Assembly (NCBI RefSeq): GCF_003259835.1
Contig: NZ_QLMI01000003.1
Coordinates: forward strand, 62,001 to 126,000
Direction: 5' to 3'
Source of the DNA: Flavobacterium aquaticum
GTDB lineage: Bacteria > Bacteroidota > Bacteroidia > Flavobacteriales > Flavobacteriaceae
DNA: 64,000 bases
The stretch's first letter is position 1; each line of letters starts with the position of its first letter. The notes under the pieces were generated by a model, which saw nothing but the letters and a program-made list of their open reading frames with translations, did no database searches and had not been told where the DNA came from. The translations under genes were made by a program, and so were the position numbers. This document shows positions 40,444 to 48,127 of the stretch, in pieces.

Positions 40444-41385
40444 ATGCAGATAGAAAAACACATATCCGACTTACTATATCGTTATCAGTGCGTTACTGTT
40501 CCTGGCTTTGGTGCTTTTTTAACCGAAACTGTGTCCGCTCACGTTACGGGAAGTGCAAGTTCGTTTTTTCCACCTAAAAAAGTGGTTTCGTTTAATGCGA
40601 ATGTAAAAAACAATGATGGTTTATTAGCAAATCATGTGGCATTACAAGAAAAAATGTCCTATGAATTAGCTGTAATCAAAATTGGTGATGTGGTGAACGA
40701 ATGGACGTATTTGTTACAAAACCGCAATCGTGTGGTGTTGAAAAACATTGGCGAAATTTCGGTTAACAATGAAATGAATTGGGTTTTTGAACCAGCAAAT
40801 ACCGTTAATTATTTAACGGATTCGTTTGGTTTGAGCAGTTTTGTTTCTCCTGAAATTACAAGAGAAGTTTTAAAACAAGAAGTAGAAGCTTTAGAAGAAA
40901 AAGCGCCAATTATTTTTACTCCTGAAAGAAAAAGAGATTACTCGTATTTGAAATATGTAGCTGTTTTTGTAGTGATGTTGGGTGCTGGTGGTTTTGGTTA
41001 TAAAACGTATTATGACCAACAAATTGAAACGAAAACATTAGCCGTTCAGAAAAATGTACAAGAAAAAGTACAACAACAAATTCAACAAGCGACTTTTGTA
41101 ATTAGCGCTCCGGTTGAAGCGGTTGAATTAAGTGTAGCTGCTCCTGTTGAAGAAAAAATGCCTTATCATTTAGTGGCTGGCGCTTATAGAAGTGAAGAAA
41201 ATGCTAACAAAGCGATTACTGAACTAAAAGCCGCTGGTTTTGAAAATGCTAAGATGCTTCCGATGAACAAACACAACTTATACCCTGTGGTTTATGGAAG
41301 TTTCAAAAACTTAAACGAGGCTCAAACTGAAAGAAAAAACATCCAAAAATCACATAATGCTGAAGCTTGGTTGTTAATCGAATAA
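40444..41385 (+). CDS. HU-CCDC81 and SPOR domain protein
   Basis: A 313-residue membrane protein of a type conserved in Bacteroidota. The N-terminal ~115 residues (IEKHISDLLYRYQCVTVPGF, the HU-CCDC81 signature) resemble paired HU-like domains and face the cytoplasm. A membrane helix lies at about 174-192 (VAVFVVMLGAGGFGYKTYY), followed by a Gln-rich stretch. A C-terminal SPOR domain at about 240-313 (YHLVAGAYRSEENANKAIT, then YPVVYGSFKNLNEA) should bind denuded peptidoglycan in the periplasm. It may link the nucleoid or cytoplasmic partners with division-site cell wall; that is inference from the domains. The start is fixed by conservation and by the promoter position. Confidence 0.88.
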   Translation: MQIEKHISDLLYRYQCVTVPGFGAFLTETVSAHVTGSASSFFPPKKVVSFNANVKNNDGLLANHVALQEKMSYELAVIKIGDVVNEWTYLLQNRNRVVLKNIGEISVNNEMNWVFEPANTVNYLTDSFGLSSFVSPEITREVLKQEVEALEEKAPIIFTPERKRDYSYLKYVAVFVVMLGAGGFGYKTYYDQQIETKTLAVQKNVQEKVQQQIQQATFVISAPVEAVELSVAAPVEEKMPYHLVAGAYRSEENANKAITELKAAGFENAKMLPMNKHNLYPVVYGSFKNLNEAQTERKNIQKSHNAEAWLLIE

Positions 41386-41413
41386 ATTTTTAACACTTTG
41401 CGTAATAATTATT

Positions 41414-41440
41414 AAAATCCCTTTTTTGGGATTTTTTTTT
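41414..41440 (+). terminator. Intrinsic terminator of the HU/SPOR gene
   Basis: AAAATCCC - TTTTTT - GGGATTTT with a run of T residues to 41440. Its T-tract overlaps the -33 TTG of the next promoter (41439-41441). Confidence 0.85.
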
Positions 41441-41472
41441 GCATATAATATTCGAAAACCTCATTATCTTTG
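41439..41472 (+). promoter_or_regulatory. Promoter of the thioesterase gene
   Basis: TTG at 41439-41441 and TATCTTTG at 41465-41472 with a 23-base spacer. Transcription near 41478 leaves a leader of only about six bases before the ATG at 41484. Confidence 0.65.
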
Positions 41473-41483
41473 TAAAAAAAACA

Positions 41484-41996
41484 ATGCAACCAAAATTTCC
41501 TTCAGAATCGGTAACTACTTTAACCGACTTAGTTTTACCAGGTGAAACGAATCCATTGAACAACTTATTTGGTGGAGAATTGCTAGCGCGTATGGACAGA
41601 GCAGCGAGTATTACTGCAAGAAGACACTCACGTAGAATTTGTGTAACGGCATCTGTGAATCACGTGGCGTTTAACAGAGCTATTCCGTTAGGAAGTGTAG
41701 TAACTGTTGAATCGAAAGTTTCCAGAACATTCAACACTTCTATGGAAATTTTTATTGATGTTTGGATTGAAGACAGAGAATCAGGAATTAAAAATAAAGC
41801 GAACGAAGCTATCTATACTTTTGTTGCAGTTGATGAAACCGGAAGACCAATTCCAGTTCCACCAATTGAACCAGAAACCGAATTAGAAAAACAACGTTAC
41901 GAAGCAGCATTAAGAAGAAAACAACTAAGCTTAGTGTTAGCTGGAAAAATGAAACCAAGCGAAGCAACGGAATTAAAAGCGTTGTTTATGGAATAA
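41484..41996 (+). CDS. Hotdog-fold acyl-CoA thioesterase
   Basis: A 170-residue YciA/BACH-like thioesterase that hydrolyses acyl-CoA in the cytoplasm. The start is the ATG at 41484 (MQPKFPSES), because the longer frame from 41439 reaches back into the promoter. Family features: VLPGETNPLNNLFGGELLARMD near 17-38, with the DxxAxxxA-type helix, and VTASVNHVAFNRAIPLGSVV near 52-71. The C-terminal ~50 residues form a helical extension (YEAALRRKQLSLVLAGKMKP). The physiological acyl chain is not evident. It is monocistronic, bounded by terminators. Confidence 0.9.
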   Translation: MQPKFPSESVTTLTDLVLPGETNPLNNLFGGELLARMDRAASITARRHSRRICVTASVNHVAFNRAIPLGSVVTVESKVSRTFNTSMEIFIDVWIEDRESGIKNKANEAIYTFVAVDETGRPIPVPPIEPETELEKQRYEAALRRKQLSLVLAGKMKPSEATELKALFME

Positions 41997-41997
41997 A

Positions 41998-42030
41998 TTG
42001 AGAACCTTCGGGTTCTTTTTTTTATTTTTG
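41998..42030 (+). promoter_or_regulatory. Promoter of the reductase gene, enclosing a terminator
   Basis: TTG at 41998-42000 and TATTTTTG at 42023-42030, spacer 22 bases. The spacer is the terminator of the thioesterase gene. Transcription near 42036 gives a leader of about 10 bases. Confidence 0.6.
42001..42023 (+). terminator. UUCG-loop terminator of the thioesterase gene
   Basis: AGAACC - TTCG - GGTTCT followed by seven T residues, starting five bases after the stop codon. The very stable UUCG loop and T-tract make a compact terminator that lies wholly between the -33 and -7 elements of the next promoter. Confidence 0.9.
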
Positions 42031-42045
42031 TAAAAAATAAATCAC

Positions 42046-43098
42046 ATGTCATCATTTTATAAATTAAGCATTAAAGAAATCATCAAAGAAACTGCTGATG
42101 CAGTTTCGATTCTTTTTAATGTTCCAGACGAATTAAAATCGTATTATCAATTCGTTGCTGGACAATACGTAAACTTAAAAATCACACTTGACGGACAAGA
42201 AATTAGAAGAGCGTATTCGATTTGTTCATCACCAAAAAGTGGCGAATTACGAATTGCTGTTAAAGCTATACAAAACGGATTCTTCTCAAAATTTGCGAAT
42301 GAAAAATTAGCCGTTGGAAACGTAATCGAAGTTGGAACTCCAGAAGGAAAATTCACTTTCGAACCTAAAGCAGAACGTCAGAAAAACTATGCAGCTTTCG
42401 TGGCTGGAAGTGGAATTACGCCTGTTTACTCGATTTTAAAATCAGTTTTAGAAGAAGAGCCAAATAGTACTTTTGTTTTGGTTTACGGAAATAAATCTGA
42501 AAAAGATACCATTTTCCACAACCAATTACACGATTTGCAATTGCAATATGTAGGACGTTTGTTTGTGCAATATGTGTACAGTCAATCCACTGCTGATAAT
42601 GCTTTGTTTGGCAGAATTGATAAATCAACCGTAAATTTCATCTTGAAAAACAAACATGCCGAAATGGAGTTTTCAAAATTCTATCTGTGCGGACCTGAAG
42701 AGATGATTAATTTGGTTTCGGATACATTGAAAGAAAACAATATTTCAGATTCAGATATTAAATTCGAATTGTTCTCTACTTCTTCAAGCGAAGGAGAAAC
42801 CGTTGCAAGCGCTGATGGTCACACTAAAATTTCTATTTTAGTTGATGATGAAGAAACGACTTTCGAAATGAGTCAAAAGCAAACTTTATTAGAAGCGGCT
42901 TTGAAACAAGGTTTGGATGTTCCATATTCTTGTCAAGGCGGAATTTGCAGCAGTTGTATTTGTAGAATTACAGAAGGTGAAGCAGTCTTGAAAAAGAACC
43001 AAATTTTAACCGATGCCGAAATTGCAGAAGGATTAACATTAGCTTGTCAGGCACATCCAACTACAGCTACGATTAAGATTGATTTTGATGATGTATAA
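42046..43098 (+). CDS. FAD/NAD(P)H- and 2Fe-2S-dependent oxidoreductase (PaaE-like)
   Basis: A 350-residue flavin reductase of the ferredoxin-NADP reductase superfamily joined to a plant-type ferredoxin domain. FAD-binding RRAYSICSSP near 63-72, the NAD(P)-binding FVAGSGITPVYSIL near 126-139 and the CGPEEMI motif near 224 are present. The C-terminal 2Fe-2S cluster cysteines are in PYSCQGGICSSCICR near 295-309, plus a late CQAH. In phenylacetate degraders PaaE passes electrons to the PaaABC oxygenase; no such oxygenase genes lie here, so this may serve another oxygenase or desaturase. Its terminator overlaps the end of the convergent GT9 gene. Confidence 0.88.
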   Translation: MSSFYKLSIKEIIKETADAVSILFNVPDELKSYYQFVAGQYVNLKITLDGQEIRRAYSICSSPKSGELRIAVKAIQNGFFSKFANEKLAVGNVIEVGTPEGKFTFEPKAERQKNYAAFVAGSGITPVYSILKSVLEEEPNSTFVLVYGNKSEKDTIFHNQLHDLQLQYVGRLFVQYVYSQSTADNALFGRIDKSTVNFILKNKHAEMEFSKFYLCGPEEMINLVSDTLKENNISDSDIKFELFSTSSSEGETVASADGHTKISILVDDEETTFEMSQKQTLLEAALKQGLDVPYSCQGGICSSCICRITEGEAVLKKNQILTDAEIAEGLTLACQAHPTTATIKIDFDDV

Positions 43099-43125
43099 TC
43101 GTTGAAATTCCAAATAATAAATTCT

Positions 43126-43166
43126 AAATTCCAATTTTATCTAGGTAAGATTGGAATTTATTTTTT
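43126..43166 (+). terminator. Terminator of the reductase gene, overlapping the end of the GT9 gene
   Basis: AAATTCCAAT (43126-43135) and ATTGGAATTT (43150-43159) form 10-base arms, followed by ATTTTTT. The loop contains the stop codon of the convergent gene at 43141. Confidence 0.75.
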
Positions 43167-44178
43167 CAATAACTTGAGTTGGTAAAATCGTTCTCATCAC
43201 GCCTTCATAACCTTCCACTTTTTTGTTTCCATAAATGGAAGTTGGTAATAATGGATATTGAGTTCTATCTGAAGTCAAGCAAAAATCATCAGGTTGATTG
43301 AAAGGTTTGAAACCAGCATAAGGATGCGTTGCTCCCCAAAGCGTAATGACTTTTACACCTAACATCGCAGCAATATGTGCATTTCCAGAATCCATGGAAA
43401 GCATGGTATCTAAATTGGAAATCACTTCTAACTCTTGTTTGAATTTTAATTTTCCAGCTAAAACAATTACGTTTTCGTGTTGGTTTTGTAATTGATTTAG
43501 CAACTGAATTTCTTTCTCACCACCTCCGAATAAGAAGATTTTTTGGTTTTTATTTTCAGCCAAACCATCAATTACTTGTTGCATTAAATCCAAATGATAA
43601 ACTTTACTTTCATATTGTGCAAAAGGTGCAACTCCAATCCAATTTTGATTTTTATTTCCAGTAATTGAGATGATTTCTTCCGACAGATTAGCCTTTTCTG
43701 GAAATTGCGGATTCGATAAATCAATTGAAAATCCAAGTTGTTTGAACGTTTCTATATGTCTTTCGACCATTGATTTTACTGGAGCAAAAACTTTGTTGGT
43801 TAAACTCGTTAAGGCTTTCTTTTCGGCTCTTCCTTTATCGGTTGCTGCGACTTTTTTTCCGCTTAAAGCGAATAAGGTTCGAACAACTTTAGAACGAAGT
43901 ACATTGTGTAAATCGGCAACCAAATCAATATTTAATTTACGCAAATCGGAAAATAATCGAAGTAATCCTAAGAATCCTTTATGACGTTCTTTCAAATCCA
44001 CACCAAAGAAATTCACATTCGGAATTCCGTCAAAAAATGATTGGAAAAATGGTCGGGAAACTACCGTAATTTTTACTTCGGGATATTGCAAAACTAAGGC
44101 TCTCAACACAGGAACTGTCATTGCGACATCACCCATGGCTGAGAGCCTTATTACCAATATGTGTTTTGGTTTAGACAT
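43141..44178 (-). CDS. Glycosyltransferase family 9 (heptosyltransferase-like)
   Basis: A 345-residue GT-B enzyme of the heptosyltransferase family, acting on lipopolysaccharide or a related surface lipid at the cytoplasmic face. The ATG at 44178 (MSKPKHILVIRLSAMGDVAM) is preferred over a TTG one codon earlier. The N-terminal DVAMTVPVLRAL pattern and the C-terminal donor site region (LSMDSGNAHIAAMLGVKVITLWGATHP, quoted in part: MDSGNAHIAAMLG) are typical. It follows the DUF4254 gene by 11 bases on the same strand, a pairing common in this phylum. The sugar donor cannot be told from sequence. Confidence 0.9.
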   Translation of the reverse strand: MSKPKHILVIRLSAMGDVAMTVPVLRALVLQYPEVKITVVSRPFFQSFFDGIPNVNFFGVDLKERHKGFLGLLRLFSDLRKLNIDLVADLHNVLRSKVVRTLFALSGKKVAATDKGRAEKKALTSLTNKVFAPVKSMVERHIETFKQLGFSIDLSNPQFPEKANLSEEIISITGNKNQNWIGVAPFAQYESKVYHLDLMQQVIDGLAENKNQKIFLFGGGEKEIQLLNQLQNQHENVIVLAGKLKFKQELEVISNLDTMLSMDSGNAHIAAMLGVKVITLWGATHPYAGFKPFNQPDDFCLTSDRTQYPLLPTSIYGNKKVEGYEGVMRTILPTQVIEKINSNLT

Positions 44179-44189
44179 CAATTTGATGA

Positions 44190-44795
44190 CTATTTTTTAT
44201 TTTGATACAACACTGGATTTAACTCCTCGTCGTTGTACATTTTCATTTGTTTGTACACTTTCATGTATTTGTCACCCGCTTCAATATCTTCGATTAATTG
44301 ACTAATTGAAGTAAACATATCGTTCTTTTGGTCTAACAATACATTCAATTTTTCTTGACATTTTGCTCTGTGTTCAGCCGTTGCTTCTGCACGAGTTGCT
44401 TCTTCGTTCATGTGGTAAATTTTCAAAGCCAAAATCGATAAACGGTCAATTGCCCATGCTGGACTTTCCGTATTGATTTTTGCATTTGGTTTTACTTGGA
44501 CATCTTTGTATTTATCTAAGAAATAGCTATCGATGTATTCCACCATATCCGTACGAACTTGATTCGAAGCATCGATTTTACGTTTTAAATCTAAAGCTGC
44601 AACTGGATCAATATTTGGATCACGAACGATATCTTCGTAATGCCATTGCACCGTGTCTACCCAATTTTTTGCAAACAACAAATATTCAATAGTTCCTTTT
44701 TCGAAAGGATTTACAACTGGTTGATACACATCGTCAATAATGTGATATGTTTTGATACTTTGTTCAAAAATGGGAAATGCAAATTCAGCAAACAT
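44190..44795 (-). CDS. DUF4254 protein
   Basis: A 201-residue soluble, mainly helical protein of unknown function. The start is the ATG at 44795 (MFAEFAFPIFEQSIKTYH), supported by a -7 promoter element just upstream. Conserved-looking stretches are EYLLFAKNWVDTVQWHYED and RDPNIDPVAALDLKRKIDASNQ near 54-75, and LSILALKIYHMNEEATR near 125. Members are recurrently next to glycosyltransferase family 9 genes, as here, which suggests a role with lipopolysaccharide synthesis; this is inference from context. Confidence 0.85.
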   Translation of the reverse strand: MFAEFAFPIFEQSIKTYHIIDDVYQPVVNPFEKGTIEYLLFAKNWVDTVQWHYEDIVRDPNIDPVAALDLKRKIDASNQVRTDMVEYIDSYFLDKYKDVQVKPNAKINTESPAWAIDRLSILALKIYHMNEEATRAEATAEHRAKCQEKLNVLLDQKNDMFTSISQLIEDIEAGDKYMKVYKQMKMYNDEELNPVLYQNKK

Positions 44796-44811
44796 AATTA
44801 TAGCTTTAAAA

Positions 44812-44844
44812 TTGATACAAAAATAGCGATTTTTTGTACTTTTA
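44812..44844 (+). promoter_or_regulatory. Promoter of upp, overlapping a divergent -7 element
   Basis: On plus, TTG at 44812-44814 and TACTTTTA at 44837-44844 (22-base spacer, one mismatch). On minus, TATTTTTG (44825-44818) is a -7 element for the DUF4254 gene. The two promoters overlap, so their use may be mutually exclusive. Confidence 0.45.
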
Positions 44845-44868
44845 TCCTGAAAATAAAAAATAAATCCA

Positions 44869-45522
44869 ATGCACATTAATTATATCTCAGAGCAAAATAG
44901 TATTCTTAATCATTTCTTGGCGCAAATTCGTGATGTAAACATCCAAAAAGACAGCATGCGTTTTAGAAAAAATATTGAGCGTATTGGAGAAATAATGGCG
45001 TATGAATTAAGTAAAACACTTGATTACAAAAACATTGATGTGCAAACACCACTTGGTATCAAACACACCACAACTATTGCCGAACCTGTAGTTTTATGTT
45101 CGATTCTTCGCGCTGGTTTAGCTTTACATCAAGGTTTTATGAGCTTTTTTGATAATGCAGAAAACGGATTTGTTTCGGCTTATCGTCATCATTATGACAA
45201 CGATGATAAATTTGAAATTTTAGTGGAATATCAAGCAGCTCCATCTTTCGAAGGAAAAAATTTGATTTTAATTGATCCAATGTTAGCTACTGGACAATCA
45301 TTAGTAGCCGTTTTACATAAATTACATTTGGAACAAAAACCAAAAGAAATTCACATTGCGGTTGTTATCGCGACTCCAGAAGGAATTGAATACTTAGAAA
45401 AAAACGTTCCAGAAAATTGTCACTTATGGGTAGCGGCTTTAGATGAAAAATTGAACGAACACAACTACATCGTTCCAGGTTTAGGTGATGCAGGAGATTT
45501 AGCTTACGGAATTAAATTATAA
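44869..45522 (+). CDS. upp: Uracil phosphoribosyltransferase
   Basis: Salvages uracil to UMP using PRPP. The 217 residues match the family. The PRPP-binding loop is LILIDPMLATGQSLVAV near 139-155; SILRAGLALHQGF near 81-93 and the uracil-binding YIVPGLGDAGDLAYG near the C-terminus are present. Its stop codon is part of the six-base palindrome TTATAA that also provides the stop codon of the convergent DUF6427 gene, so the two coding regions overlap by six bases. Confidence 0.96.
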   Translation: MHINYISEQNSILNHFLAQIRDVNIQKDSMRFRKNIERIGEIMAYELSKTLDYKNIDVQTPLGIKHTTTIAEPVVLCSILRAGLALHQGFMSFFDNAENGFVSAYRHHYDNDDKFEILVEYQAAPSFEGKNLILIDPMLATGQSLVAVLHKLHLEQKPKEIHIAVVIATPEGIEYLEKNVPENCHLWVAALDEKLNEHNYIVPGLGDAGDLAYGIKL

Positions 45523-46446
45523 TTGCATTACAAAGAAGAAAACACCAAAAGCCAATAAAGAATAGACAACAATTTCTTTCACTAAATTATTTTCAATTTT
45601 TTCGATAAAATTTGCGCCAATAATAGCTAAAGGACCAAAACAGAACGCTAAACTTCCGTTGTTTTTATTGGCTGAAAGTACGTAAATTCCAACTCCAAGA
45701 ATAAAAGAAAATAAAATTGTTTTATGAGATGATTGCATATTCAAAGCTTTATTTGGCACATCAAAAACATGTAAAACAAATGCAAATAAACTCAATGATG
45801 TAAATGTTGCCAAAGCAATTCGTTGGTAAATATTATCAAAGTAATAAAAATCAAAACTGATATACGTTTTATCTAACAAGGTACTCATTAATGTATTGTC
45901 CAAAATACTATTCGCAAGGAAAAATAAAATGGTTACCGCGAATAGTGCGATGAAAGGAATAATCCAATTTCGGTAATCTTTTGAAACGTGAAGAATAACC
46001 GCAATGAAAACTAAAATAATATAAAAAATACTCCAAAAGTGAAATAATGCTGCCAGGAAAATCCAAAATGAAGCATCAAAAATTTTCTCTTTTGTTTGTA
46101 ATAAAGATTTCAAAGAAATTAATCTTCTTAATGCCAAAAGCAATAAGAAATTGGAAATAATGATATTTTTATTCTGGAAAATAGACGAAAAAAACAGAAG
46201 AAAAATAAAAAACAACAATAAGGCGTAATTGTTTCCTTTGGTTAATCCGTTCTTGAGCGTAATGAAATTTAAAATGAATAATGAAGCAAAAAGAAGTAAG
46301 TATAAACCAAACTCTTCAGCATAGTAAATCCAATTAGCATTAGATTGTGCCAGCGCTATTATCTTCACAGAAAAGAAAAATAGCGATAAAATACCTACTA
46401 CTAAATAATTAAATGGTCTTGTTTTACTAAAAATGCTTGCTAACAT
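45517..46446 (-). CDS. DUF6427 multi-pass membrane protein
   Basis: A 309-residue integral membrane protein of unknown function with about nine or ten hydrophobic helices spread over its whole length. Charged stretches between them are short. The N-terminus MLASIFSKTRPFNYLVVGIL and the segment RLISLKSLLQTKEKIFDASFW (near 98-118; quoted in part: LQTKEKIFDASFW) match my recollection of DUF6427. It shares its stop-codon bases with upp and lies divergent from the small DUF6341 gene, a neighbourhood seen repeatedly in flavobacteria. A role in the membrane or in glycan handling is possible but unproven. Confidence 0.75.
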   Translation of the reverse strand: MLASIFSKTRPFNYLVVGILSLFFFSVKIIALAQSNANWIYYAEEFGLYLLLFASLFILNFITLKNGLTKGNNYALLLFFIFLLFFSSIFQNKNIIISNFLLLLALRRLISLKSLLQTKEKIFDASFWIFLAALFHFWSIFYIILVFIAVILHVSKDYRNWIIPFIALFAVTILFFLANSILDNTLMSTLLDKTYISFDFYYFDNIYQRIALATFTSLSLFAFVLHVFDVPNKALNMQSSHKTILFSFILGVGIYVLSANKNNGSLAFCFGPLAIIGANFIEKIENNLVKEIVVYSLLAFGVFFFVMQL

Positions 46447-46466
46447 TAGAATATTTTATATTTTTG
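46437..46466 (+). promoter_or_regulatory. Promoter of the DUF6341 gene
   Basis: TTG at 46437-46439 and TATTTTTG at 46459-46466, spacer 19 bases; transcription near 46472, about 20 bases before the ATG. The -33 element lies in the first codons of the divergent DUF6427 gene. Confidence 0.65.
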
Positions 46467-46492
46467 TGGTGTAAATATAATACTTTATCAAA

Positions 46493-46723
46493 ATGAAATC
46501 ATTTTTTGAAGGAATACAATCACTTTTCGTAGATTTTTTATTCTTACCAATGGATTGGTTAAGAGAACTAGAATTAACTAATTGGTGGACTGCAAATATC
46601 TTAAACTGGATTTTTATTATTATCTGTTGTGCAGCTATGACTTATTGGATTAAGCAATTGAACATCTTCAAAGCAAATAATGAAGATGAGCAAGATACTA
46701 CTGCACACTCATTTTTAAAATAA
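46493..46723 (+). CDS. DUF6341 small membrane protein
   Basis: A 76-residue protein with one clear membrane helix at about 35-52 (ANILNWIFIIICCAAMTYWI) after an aromatic amphipathic N-terminus (FFEGIQSLFVDFLFLPMDWL). The tail is acidic (ANNEDEQDTTAHSF). I recognise it as DUF6341 of Flavobacteriia; function unknown. It has its own promoter and sits between DUF6427 and purD. A small AAGGATT/AATCCTT hairpin lies at 46739-46755, overlapping the end of purD. Confidence 0.75.
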   Translation: MKSFFEGIQSLFVDFLFLPMDWLRELELTNWWTANILNWIFIIICCAAMTYWIKQLNIFKANNEDEQDTTAHSFLK

Positions 46724-46743
46724 TCTTAAGATATTAGCAAGGA

Positions 46744-48015
46744 TTATAAATCCTTACCAATATCGTTTCTAAAATACATCTTATCAAATTGTAGTTTTGC
46801 TATACTTTGATAAGATTTTTTTATGGCTTCTTGAAAGTCATTTCCATACGAAGTTACAGCAATTACGCGACCTCCATTAGTCACAACTTTTCCGTTTTCT
46901 AATTTTGTTCCTGCATGAAATGGAATTGAATCGGTGATGTTTTCCAATCCGAAAATCTCTTTCCCTTTTTCATAATCTTCAGGATAACCGCCTGAAACTA
47001 TCATAATAGTTGTAGCTGCTCTTTCATCTATTTCCAATGTGATTTTCTCTAACTCTTGGTTTCCTATTGCTTCAAAAATTTCAACTAAATCACTTTTTAA
47101 TCTTGGCATCACTACCTCTGTTTCTGGATCGCCCATACGAACGTTGTATTCGATAACCATTGGTTCGCCTTTCACGTTGATTAATCCAATGAAAACAAAT
47201 CCTTTGTATTCAATTCCGTCTTTTTGTAAACCTGCGATGGTTGGTTTTACAATTCGAGTTTCAATTTTTTCTAATAAAACTGCATCGGCAAATGGAACTG
47301 GAGATACTGCACCCATTCCACCTGTATTCAATCCTGTGTCGCCTTCTCCGATTCGTTTATAATCTTTTGCTGTTGGTAATACTTTATATGATTTTCCGTC
47401 GGTTAAAACGAAACAGCTTAATTCGATTCCGTCTAAGAATTCTTCGATGACTACTTTTGAACTTGCTTGCCCAAATTTAGCTCCAACTAACATATTTCGT
47501 AATTCGGTTTTCGCTTCTTCTAAATCAGATAAGATTAAAACACCTTTTCCTGCAGCTAATCCATCTGCTTTTAAAACGTAGGGCGCTTCTAAAGTTTCTA
47601 AAAATTGACAACCTTGCTCTACGGTTTCTTTGGTGAAACTTTCGTAACGGGCGGTTGGAATGTTGTGTTTTACTAAAAATTCTTTGGCAAACTCTTTACT
47701 TCCTTCTAATTGTGCTCCCACTTTTGATGGTCCGATTACTGGAATGTGATTAATTTCTGCATCATTTTTGAAGAAATCATAAATTCCTAAAACCAATGGA
47801 TCTTCTGGACCAACCACTACCATTTCTACTTTTTCTTGAAGAACAAATGTTTTCACCGCTTCAAAATCATTCGGATTTAAAGCTACATTTTTTGCTATCG
47901 ATGCTGTTCCTGCATTTCCAGGTGCAACAAAAAGAAAAGAACATTTTGAAGATTGAAGCATTTTCCAAGCCAGTGCGTGTTCGCGACCGCCAGAACCAAG
48001 TAGTAAAATAGTCAT
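46744..48015 (-). CDS. purD: Phosphoribosylamine--glycine ligase
   Basis: Second step of purine synthesis: joins glycine to phosphoribosylamine with ATP. The ATG at 48015 ([18 protein letters not shown], 423 residues) fits family starts; the longer frame adds nine unconserved residues. Signatures: [12 protein letters not shown] at the N-terminus, the [12 protein letters not shown] segment, the ATP-grasp region with [13 protein letters not shown], and [16 protein letters not shown] near the C-terminus. It stands as a single gene, convergent with DUF6341 and divergent from the ligase-like gene at 48128. Confidence 0.96.
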   Translation of the reverse strand: MTILLLGSGGREHALAWKMLQSSKCSFLFVAPGNAGTASIAKNVALNPNDFEAVKTFVLQEKVEMVVVGPEDPLVLGIYDFFKNDAEINHIPVIGPSKVGAQLEGSKEFAKEFLVKHNIPTARYESFTKETVEQGCQFLETLEAPYVLKADGLAAGKGVLILSDLEEAKTELRNMLVGAKFGQASSKVVIEEFLDGIELSCFVLTDGKSYKVLPTAKDYKRIGEGDTGLNTGGMGAVSPVPFADAVLLEKIETRIVKPTIAGLQKDGIEYKGFVFIGLINVKGEPMVIEYNVRMGDPETEVVMPRLKSDLVEIFEAIGNQELEKITLEIDERAATTIMIVSGGYPEDYEKGKEIFGLENITDSIPFHAGTKLENGKVVTNGGRVIAVTSYGNDFQEAIKKSYQSIAKLQFDKMYFRNDIGKDL

Positions 48016-48104
48016 TTTGTGTGTTGTTATGTTGTTTGGCAAAAGTACTATTTCTTAGGAAGAAAGAAAAAAGAAAAAAGAAGAAAGATTATTTTCAGAT
48101 TTAT

Positions 48105-48112
48105 TACTTTTG
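48105..48112 (+). promoter_or_regulatory. Promoter -7 element of the PaaK/CapK-like gene
   Basis: TACTTTTG matches TAnnTTTG and overlaps a possible TTG start at 48110, so the first usable start codon is the ATG at 48128. A purine-rich stretch occupies the -33 region, without a clear TTG. Confidence 0.5.
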
Positions 48113-48127
48113 GATAAATTCCAACAA

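Noticed and set aside
48110..48127. TTG start for the PaaK/CapK-like gene
   Set aside because: It overlaps the TACTTTTG promoter element at 48105-48112; the ATG at 48128 is the first start that would be transcribed.
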